Positions 45,857 to 53,837 of a DNA stretch of 64,000 nt are shown one piece after another. Location of the stretch: NCBI RefSeq assembly GCF_000335475.2, contig NZ_ANAH02000066.1:434001-498000 (forward strand), written 5' to 3'. How positions within the stretch are numbered: position 1 is the first letter of the stretch; each line of letters begins with the position of its first letter. The notes below the pieces were generated by a model. It saw nothing but the letters and a program-made list of their open reading frames with translations. It searched no databases and had not been told where the DNA came from. The translations under genes were made by a program, and so were the position numbers. Source of the stretch: Cystobacter fuscus DSM 2262 (lineage in GTDB: Bacteria > Myxococcota > Myxococcia > Myxococcales > Myxococcaceae).

Positions 45857-47050
45857 TCAGGTCGCGGTGAGAGGTCGCGGGCGGTGGATGTGCCAGGACA
45901 GGGCCATCAACCCCAGCACCAGCACCAGGCCCAGGCGCACCAGGCCATTCCACCCCAGCACCGACAGCAGGGCCCCGGACGTCAGCGATGCCAGGCCGCT
46001 GGCGGCGAACACGCACAGATCGTTGATGCCCTGGGCGCGGAAGGACTCGGCGCCCGAGCGGCTGCGCGCCACCAGCGTCGTCGCGGTCACGAACACGAAG
46101 CACCAGCCCACCCCGATCAGCGCCAGCCCGATCAGGTGCCCGCTCAACCCCTGGACCCAGCTTACCAGGAAGCCCACGAGCAGGAACAGCAGCCCCAGTC
46201 CCTGTACCCGCGCGATCGACATCCTCTTGAGCAGGGCGCCGATCGACAGCGACGGCAGGTACATGCTCAGCAGGTGCAGCTGGATGACCCAGCTCGCCTG
46301 GCGGATCATGTACTTCTCGACGCCGCACATCTGCAGGGGCGTGGGCACCATGAGCAGGCTCATCACCAGGAAGGCGCCGGCGCCCATGGCCACCATTGGC
46401 CAATACAGCTCGCGCGCCTGGGCGCTGGGCGCGGCGGATGCCGCCGCCACGAGCGTGGCCTGGGGCTGCTGGTACAGCGACAGCGCGAGCGCGCCCAGCA
46501 CCTGGAGCAGCGCCAGGGTCAGCAGGGCCCAGGGCACATAGTCGGCGGTCCTTCCCTCCAGCAGACTGAAGAGCGAGATGCCGGGAATGATGCCCGCGGC
46601 GCTGGCGAGTTGTATCCGGGTCAGCAGGCCCGGGGCCCTGCTGCTCTCTTGCCCCTCGAGGATGGCGAAACGGTACTGCTGGACGAAGGCGCCTTGCAGG
46701 CCCACGCCCAGAACGGCCGCGCAGAACAGCCAGAAATCCATCCGGTGCACCGCGTGCGCGGCGAGCACCAGGCAGCCGGCGCCCAGCAACGCCGCGGTGA
46801 TGAAGCATGGCTTGCGTCCGAAGCGGCGCATGAGCTGGCTGGCGGGCCAGGTGCCCAGGGACGCGGACAGCACCAGCACGGCCACCGGCAGGGTCGCCAG
46901 CCGCATGTCCAGCGCCAGCCCCTTGCCCACCAGGCCGCCCACGAACTGGATCGCGGCCACGCTGGCGATCCCCACCACCTGACACAGCAGGAGGACGCCT
47001 GTGTTGAGGGATGGAGCGGACGAGGCCCACGGAACGCGAAGGCTCAACAC
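45857..47050 (-). CDS. MFS transporter of the AGCIS-peptide locus
   Basis: A protein of 397 residues with about 12 transmembrane segments. The MFS loop motif between TM2 and TM3 reads RRFGRKPCF, close to the GRRKP-type pattern. I start at GTG 47050, which overlaps the stop of the preceding GRDP-like gene; the adjacent TTG (47047) would overlap it as TTGA. Translational coupling to the ligase and GRDP genes suggests it exports the product of this locus. The substrate is unknown. Confidence 0.8.
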   Translation of the reverse strand: MLSLRVPWASSAPSLNTGVLLLCQVVGIASVAAIQFVGGLVGKGLALDMRLATLPVAVLVLSASLGTWPASQLMRRFGRKPCFITAALLGAGCLVLAAHAVHRMDFWLFCAAVLGVGLQGAFVQQYRFAILEGQESSRAPGLLTRIQLASAAGIIPGISLFSLLEGRTADYVPWALLTLALLQVLGALALSLYQQPQATLVAAASAAPSAQARELYWPMVAMGAGAFLVMSLLMVPTPLQMCGVEKYMIRQASWVIQLHLLSMYLPSLSIGALLKRMSIARVQGLGLLFLLVGFLVSWVQGLSGHLIGLALIGVGWCFVFVTATTLVARSRSGAESFRAQGINDLCVFAASGLASLTSGALLSVLGWNGLVRLGLVLVLGLMALSWHIHRPRPLTAT

Positions 47051-47592
47051 GCGCGCTCCGCACCGGGTGGCGCGGAGGCCGGCTCCTCCGCCTCGAGCGC
47101 CGCGATCTCCTCCAGGGACAGGCCCATGCGCTGGTGGAGGAAGCGCACCATGGTCCAGTGCGGCAGTGCCCCCTCGTCGAAGGGCCCGAACTCCTCGCGG
47201 TACAGCGGCAGCCAGCGCAGGGCCTCCTCCAGCATCCGCTCCCGGTTGGGTTGCCCCTGCTGGTAGTCCTCGTATGGCAGGCTGCGGTGGTGGATGAAGA
47301 ATCGTCCCGGGAGCCGCTCCTCGCACAGCTCCCGGTACTCCCGGGTCTGGAGGATCAGATAGTGCCAGACCTCGTCGATGGCCTGCTCCACCGGCAGGAA
47401 CAGCCCGACCAGCTGCTGGGGGTAGCACGAGAGCAGATACAGGTACCGCAGACACTCGAGGAGCCGACGCTCGACGTACGCGGGCTCCTCGCCGGTGGTC
47501 AGCACGAAGTGCCGGACCACGCCGGAGTAGAGCGAGTCCCCGAGCAGGGCCTTGAGCGCGGCGGGTGTCACCTTGGCGGGATGGGGCTTCAC
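47044..47592 (-). CDS. GRDP-like (glycine-rich-domain-associated) protein
   Basis: A protein of 182 residues. The central AIDEVWHYLILQTREYRELCEERLPGRFFIHH matches the GRDP-type pattern (D-x-x-W-H-x-x-I-L-x-T-x-x-Y ... F-I-H-H), known in plant glycine-rich domain proteins and in uncharacterised bacterial proteins. The biochemical function of the family is unknown; the His residues in WHYLIL and FIHH could bind metal. The GTG at 47592 overlaps the ligase stop in GTGA. In this context it may be an unrecognised modification or binding component. Confidence 0.65.
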   Translation of the reverse strand: MKPHPAKVTPAALKALLGDSLYSGVVRHFVLTTGEEPAYVERRLLECLRYLYLLSCYPQQLVGLFLPVEQAIDEVWHYLILQTREYRELCEERLPGRFFIHHRSLPYEDYQQGQPNRERMLEEALRWLPLYREEFGPFDEGALPHWTMVRFLHQRMGLSLEEIAALEAEEPASAPPGAERAC

Positions 47593-48860
47593 GGCTCACC
47601 TCGTCCAGTCATCTCATCCTCTCGTACCAGCCACGCATATTTCCCGGACTTGCCGATCGCGATGTGCGCGCGATGCTCGAGGACGCACTCGAGCCCGGTG
47701 GCCTCCAGGAGTCCCCGCCGCAGCGCCTGCTCCGCGGCCGGCTCGATGGGTCCGCCGTCGAAGGTGGTGTACAGCAAGCGCGCCCGCCGGGGCGCCTCCA
47801 GATGGAGCTGATAGACGAAGATGGAAGGGGTGGCGTCGGCGATCCAGTCGTCGAGATCGGCCTGGGAGATCACCCCTCCACGCTCGAGCCGCAGCAACTC
47901 CTTCTCCCTCCCGCAGAACCGGCGGATCCGCAGCGGATCAGGAGAGCCATCGCTCGTCTCGGCGCAATCGCCAGAGCGATAGCGGATCAGCGGCATATAG
48001 GGGTTGCGCAGGCTCGAGACGATGATGCTGTAGATCTTGCTGCCCTGTTCGACGGGGATCAGCTCCAGGTGCATCTTGTCGAGATAGGGCCAGTACCGCC
48101 CGTGACGATCACTGAAATACAGATAACCCAGCTCGGTGCTACCAAACAGGTCGATGATCGGGCACTCGAAGTGCCGCTGCAGGAAGCGCTGGACGTTCCT
48201 CGGCGTGTACTCGTAGGCGTGAATGATGCTGGCCGGCTTCGGGAAGTGCCGCCACAGGCCCCAGTCCAGGGCCTTCCGCACCAGTTGCGCGAGGTGGTAG
48301 CTGTCGCAGTCGAGGTGATACCTGCCCCGCGGATGCGCCTGCTGGATGACGCGCATCTCCTCGAGCATGCGCTCCACCTCGTCACGCTCCCAGAGCGCCG
48401 GATCGAGTCGCAGGTTGAGATAGAGCGTGCGCGGATCGAGCCGCCGCTCCTCGAGGCTCGGAAGGGCGGAGGGCTCGGCGCCGCGCTTCCTCGCGTTGAC
48501 CCGCGCCACGTGCTCGGTCGCCAGGACCGTGGTGATCGACACGCGCTGGCAGTCCTGCTTCCAGGTGTCGGAGATGTCGGGGTGCTCGCTCCAGAGCTGG
48601 TAATACGATTTCAACAGGAAGAAGGGCGGGCGGATGATCTGCATCCGCGCGTGGTTGGTTCCCGTGGAAAGCACGAACTCCGCCGCGCCTTCCTTCAGGG
48701 CATCGGCGAGCCTCGGGGTCATCCAGTTGTCTGGGAAGCCCCTGGCGATCTCCGGCTTCTCCAGGATCGGGAAGTGCCCCTGCTCGATCGACGGGCGGTA
48801 GATGGGGATGTCCCGGACCTGATCGATCATCTCGGCGAAAGTCTGTTTATGGGCGTTCAT
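47589..48860 (-). CDS. adenylate-forming ligase (PaaK/LuxE-like)
   Basis: A protein of 423 residues. It resembles phenylacetate-CoA ligase/acyl-protein synthetase enzymes: FVLSTGTNHARMQIIRP in the position of the AMP-binding SSGTT loop, IIDLFGSTELGYLYF (the Y/F-G-x-T-E motif), and IRYRSGD. A C-terminal swing domain follows with GKSGKYAWLV. It probably activates a carboxylate by adenylation. It is the first gene after the repeat peptide, so the substrate could be an acid to be coupled to the peptide, or the peptide itself. ATG 48860 begins at conserved MNAHKQTF; an ATG at 48914 is possible. Confidence 0.75.
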   Translation of the reverse strand: MNAHKQTFAEMIDQVRDIPIYRPSIEQGHFPILEKPEIARGFPDNWMTPRLADALKEGAAEFVLSTGTNHARMQIIRPPFFLLKSYYQLWSEHPDISDTWKQDCQRVSITTVLATEHVARVNARKRGAEPSALPSLEERRLDPRTLYLNLRLDPALWERDEVERMLEEMRVIQQAHPRGRYHLDCDSYHLAQLVRKALDWGLWRHFPKPASIIHAYEYTPRNVQRFLQRHFECPIIDLFGSTELGYLYFSDRHGRYWPYLDKMHLELIPVEQGSKIYSIIVSSLRNPYMPLIRYRSGDCAETSDGSPDPLRIRRFCGREKELLRLERGGVISQADLDDWIADATPSIFVYQLHLEAPRRARLLYTTFDGGPIEPAAEQALRRGLLEATGLECVLEHRAHIAIGKSGKYAWLVREDEMTGRGEP

Positions 48861-48920
48861 CGGTTGAGTCTGGGAAAGACAGTCGAACGGGCCACCCGGA
48901 AGCGTTGCACCCACCCATTG

Positions 48921-48979
48921 AAAAGGCCGCGAGCGCGGCGGGAATCCATGAGGACGAGCATGTGCCCGCCGCGCTCGCG
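48921..48979 (-). terminator. attenuator-like hairpin between the peptide and ligase genes
   Basis: On the minus strand two 15-base perfect arms (48965-48979 and 48928-48942) enclose a 22-base loop and are followed by GCCTTTTC. The short T-run suggests partial termination, which would make the peptide message more abundant than that of the enzymes. Confidence 0.6.
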
Positions 48980-48995
48980 ACCCAGGACAAGCCTC

Positions 48996-49199
48996 TCAGC
49001 TGATGCAGCCGGCCTTGGAGGAGATGCAGCCAGCCTTCGCGGGGCCGGAGATACAGCCAGCCTTCGCGTGTCCAGAGATACAGCCAGCCTTCGCGGGACC
49101 GGAGATGCAACCGGCGTCCACGGCCTCCGCGGGCGAGTTGGCCTCGACCCACTGGTTCCACAGCTGATCCTGGGCGAGCTGGCGAATCAAGTGCTTCAT
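48996..49199 (-). CDS. putative RiPP precursor peptide with five AGCIS repeats
   Basis: A protein of 67 residues. An excellent GGAGGT site stands just before ATG 49199. Residues 1-26 (MKHLIRQLAQDQLWNQWVEA...) form an amphipathic leader without a secretion signal. From residue 28 the sequence DAGCISGPAKAGCIS repeats with a nine-residue period: cysteines at 31, 40, 49 and 58, then a shortened final unit with Cys65, ending in GCIS. Each Cys is preceded by Ala-Gly and followed by Ile-Ser. This leader-plus-repeated-core design is the hallmark of multi-core RiPP precursors. No Lan, YcaO, radical SAM or DUF692 gene lies next to it. I know no family with this core. Confidence 0.78.
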   Translation of the reverse strand: MKHLIRQLAQDQLWNQWVEANSPAEAVDAGCISGPAKAGCISGHAKAGCISGPAKAGCISSKAGCIS

Positions 49200-49325
49200 T
49201 TGAACCTCCGAGAATGGACTGGTGGATGATGCGTGATTGACCACACTTCCACTGCTCGCACCCCGCTGCGATCGGGTGCTCCACGACCGGGCGGACCGGC
49301 TCTCTGGTTTCCTGGTCGCATGTTT

Positions 49326-49354
49326 GTTTTAAGGACCAAGCACATGGAGGTCAA
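49326..49354 (-). promoter_or_regulatory. sigma-70-like promoter of the AGCIS peptide operon
   Basis: On the minus strand TTGACC (49349-49354), a 17-base spacer and TAAAAC (49326-49331) lie about 125 bases before the peptide start. The region is distinctly AT-richer than its surroundings. Confidence 0.55.
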
Positions 49355-49411
49355 GGATTTATTTGATTGCATTGATGACGCGAATCGCCATGACTCCATG
49401 AGTTCCGGCTT

Positions 49412-51424
<2,013 letters not shown>

Positions 51425-51850
51425 ATGACCGCGAACCGCTCCCCCCGGATGATCTTCGTCAACCTCTCCGTGCGTGACCTGAAGCGCTCGATGGAGTTCT
51501 TCAGCCGGCTCGGCTTCGAGTTCAATCCGCAGTTCACCGACGAGAATGCCGCCTGCATGGTCGTCAGCGAGCAGGCCTTCGTGATGCTGCTGGCCGAGCC
51601 GTTCTTCAAGACCTTCACGAAGAACAAGATCTGCGACACGAGCACCCAGACCGAGGGCCTCTTCGCGCTGTCCTGTTCCAGCCGGGCCGAGGTCGATCAG
51701 ATGGTGAAGACCGCCATCGCGGCGGGCGGCAAGCCTGCGATGGACTCGAAGGACCACGGCTTCATGTACGCCTGGAGCTTCTACGATCTCGACGGCCACC
51801 ACTGGGAAGTCATGTGGATGGACCCGAAGGCCGCGGCGGGGCAGCCGTAG
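51425..51850 (+). CDS. VOC-superfamily (glyoxalase/dioxygenase-like) protein
   Basis: A protein of 141 residues with two beta-alpha-beta-beta-beta modules. The start reads MIFVNLSVRDLKRSMEFFSRLGFEFN and the end FYDLDGHHWEVMWMDP, the usual glyoxalase/bleomycin-resistance pattern with Glu in HWEV as a metal ligand. The likely first metal ligand position is Asn instead of His, so metal binding is uncertain. ATG 51425 has a GGAGG site seven bases before it; the earlier in-frame start has no family homology. Confidence 0.85.
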   Translation: MTANRSPRMIFVNLSVRDLKRSMEFFSRLGFEFNPQFTDENAACMVVSEQAFVMLLAEPFFKTFTKNKICDTSTQTEGLFALSCSSRAEVDQMVKTAIAAGGKPAMDSKDHGFMYAWSFYDLDGHHWEVMWMDPKAAAGQP

Positions 51851-52037
51851 GCGCGCCGCCCCGAGGGTGGGCTCGGTGAACACTCTCGGTAACAGGGGAA
51901 CTACACCGCGAATGTCGCGGGATTAGCTCTTCTACACGGAGTGGATACTCCCTTCCATCTCACACCCACCGATTGATTTGACCCGAAAATAGGGCGTTTT
52001 TAGGTCGAGTTGGCTGTTGAGAAAAGGGAGGTCCCAT

Positions 52038-52322
52038 ATGAAGACGCTCATCCTGTGCACCGCCGTTACCACCCTGGGCTTGCTCGGTTGCTCGCATTCG
52101 CAACAGGTCGCCCGCTCGAGCGCGAACGAGTTGCCCTACCAGCAGCACTTCAAGCACGGACGGGGGACGACCCCGGCCAACTGCTCGGACTCGCAACAGG
52201 CCGCCCGCTCGAGCGCGAACGAGCTGCCCTACCAGCAGCACTTCAAGCATGGCCACGGGCCGAGGACGGCTCCGGCCGATCAGGCCGAGTGTGCGCCCGA
52301 GTCCTCGAACGCCGAACAGTGA
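52038..52322 (+). CDS. small lipoprotein with internal duplication
   Basis: A protein of 94 residues. An AGGGAGGTCCC site precedes ATG 52038. Lipoprotein signal MKTLILCTAVTTLGLLGC. The mature protein is two copies of a unit of about 29 residues starting SQQVARSSANELPYQQHFKHG and SQQAARSSANELPYQQHFKHG, joined by a Thr/Pro-rich stretch. The DNA of the two units is also nearly identical, so the duplication is recent. Histidine pairs (HFKHGRG, HFKHGHG) could bind metal. The function is unknown. Confidence 0.72.
   Translation: MKTLILCTAVTTLGLLGCSHSQQVARSSANELPYQQHFKHGRGTTPANCSDSQQAARSSANELPYQQHFKHGHGPRTAPADQAECAPESSNAEQ
52093..52250 (+). repeat. tandem duplication inside the small lipoprotein gene
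   Basis: Two units of about 60-80 bases share long identical runs, for example CGCCCGCTCGAGCGCGAACG and CCTACCAGCAGCACTTCAAG, starting near 52096 and 52189. Confidence 0.8.
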
Positions 52323-52536
52323 AGTGAAGCGCCCCGGTTCCCCGCGCCGGTGAGCGGGGAGTCCCAGAGCATGTCGCTCGCGCGGCGTGGCTCCTCGTCA
52401 CGTCCCCCCCTTCGTGAAGGCCCTCGGCCCGCGGGCGCTCCGCCCGGGCCTGGAGTGGCTTCGCGCCGGGGGAGGGCGTCCCCCACGAAAAAAAAAGAAG
52501 AAGGGGAGTGACGGATCCTTCCGGCGGCGGTGTTCC

Positions 52537-53046
52537 ATGCCGCCGAAAGAGGGAGGCGTCAGTCCGTTGGCCATCGATGTCGAGGCTTATTACCGCCGTT
52601 ACGGCCCCCAGGTGCTCCGGCGCTGCCGCTTCCTCCTGCGCGATGAAGAGAAGGCGGTGGATGCCATGCACGACGTATTCGTTCAGCTCCTGCGTCACCG
52701 GGAAGACTTGAAGAACAGCGCTCCCTCGAGCCTGCTCCATCAGATCGCCACGCGGGTGTGCCTCAACCGGCTGCGCGGCGCCCGCCGCCGCCCCGAAGAC
52801 GCCCACGACGAGCTGGTGCTGCGCATCGCCTCGGCCGAGGACACCGGGGCACGCACCGAGGCGAGGGGCCTGCTGGACTGGCTCTTCGGCCGGGTGCCCG
52901 CCTCCAGCCGGGACATCGCCGTGCTCCACCTGGTGGATGGGATGACGCTGGAGGAGACCGCCCGCGAGGTGGGGTTGTCCGTCTCCGGGGTGCGCAAGCG
53001 CCTCCGGGCCCTCTCGAGCGTGCTCGAGGAAATGGAGGCCGCATGA
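52537..53046 (+). CDS. ECF-type RNA polymerase sigma factor
   Basis: A protein of 169 residues. Region 2 is in YYRRYGPQVLRRCRFLLRDEEKAVDAMHDVFVQLLRHR and region 4 in PASSRDIAVLHLVDGMTLEETAREVGLSVSGVRKRLRAL. ATG 52537 starts shortly before region 2; the longer frame upstream is a low-complexity Arg/Lys-rich stretch. Its TGA overlaps the ATG of the membrane protein gene downstream in ATGA. It probably directs this operon and others when released from that protein. Confidence 0.88.
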   Translation: MPPKEGGVSPLAIDVEAYYRRYGPQVLRRCRFLLRDEEKAVDAMHDVFVQLLRHREDLKNSAPSSLLHQIATRVCLNRLRGARRRPEDAHDELVLRIASAEDTGARTEARGLLDWLFGRVPASSRDIAVLHLVDGMTLEETAREVGLSVSGVRKRLRALSSVLEEMEAA

Positions 53047-53837
53047 TGTCCCCCCACCGCACCCCGGATTGGTTGTTGGAGCGCATCGCCCTGGGCGAGT
53101 TGCCTCCGGATGAACTGGCCGCGGCCCGCGCCCGTCTGGCCCAGGAGCCCGACGGCGAGGCCCGTCTGGCCGCGCTCGAGGCGGAGAACCGCGCCCTGTT
53201 GGAGCAACTGCCCGCTTCCGTCGTGGCGCGCGAGGTGGAACGCCGCGCCCGGCGGGACGAGGCGCGCTCACTCGAGGTGAGCCCCTGGCACCGGTGGCGT
53301 CCCGCGCTCGCCCTGGTGCCCGTGTTGGCCGTGCTCCTGCTCGTGGTGGCGCGTCCGGGCTCGAGGCCGGGCGAGCTGGAAGGGGAGAGCGCCGAGGAGA
53401 CCCGCACCAAGGGTCTGCCGCCTCAGCTCGGTCTGCATCGCCTGGCGGCCCAGGGCCCGGAGACGCTCGCCCAGGGCGCCCTGGCCGCGCCAGGGGACGT
53501 GGTGCAGGTCTCCTACGTGGCCGCGGGGGCCCGCTTCGGCGTCATCTTCTCCGTGGATGGCCGGGGCACCGTCACCCTCCATGCCCCAGAGAGCGGCCTG
53601 GACGCCCTGCCGCTCGAGCCCTCGGGGACGCACGCGCTGCCCCAGGCCTATGCGCTGGATGACGCCCCCGCCTTCGAGCGCTTCTTCTTCGTCACCTCGG
53701 ACGCTCCCTTCTCCTTGGAGGAGGTGCTCGCCCCCGCCCGCGTGCTCGCCACGTCGGACGGGGCTCGCACCGCGCTCCTCCCGCTCGCCGAGCGCTTCCG
53801 GCAGGTGTCCTTCATCCTCGAAAAGAGTTCCCCATGA
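53043..53837 (+). CDS. membrane anti-sigma-like protein
   Basis: A protein of 264 residues. The cytosolic N-terminal part (PDWLLERIALGELPPDELAAARARLAQEPDGEARLAALEAEN) looks like a zinc-free anti-sigma domain. One transmembrane segment (ALALVPVLAVLLLVVA) follows, then a periplasmic beta-rich domain (VVQVSYVAAGARFGVIFSVDGRGTVTLHAP), resembling DUF4384-type surface domains. It is coupled to the sigma gene by a four-base overlap and to the caspase-like gene by another (ATGA at 53834). The anti-sigma role is inferred from position. Confidence 0.72.
   Translation: MMSPHRTPDWLLERIALGELPPDELAAARARLAQEPDGEARLAALEAENRALLEQLPASVVAREVERRARRDEARSLEVSPWHRWRPALALVPVLAVLLLVVARPGSRPGELEGESAEETRTKGLPPQLGLHRLAAQGPETLAQGALAAPGDVVQVSYVAAGARFGVIFSVDGRGTVTLHAPESGLDALPLEPSGTHALPQAYALDDAPAFERFFFVTSDAPFSLEEVLAPARVLATSDGARTALLPLAERFRQVSFILEKSSP

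Noticed and set aside
48996-49199. AGCIS peptide as a metallothionein or lipoprotein
   Set aside because: Cysteines are nine residues apart and not in CxC or CxxC clusters, and there is no signal peptide before the first Cys; the leader is charged and amphipathic.
52450-52510. Poly-Lys stretch from the upstream start of the ECF sigma frame
   Set aside because: The A-rich tract lies upstream of the conserved sigma region 2; the ATG at 52537 gives a normal ECF length.
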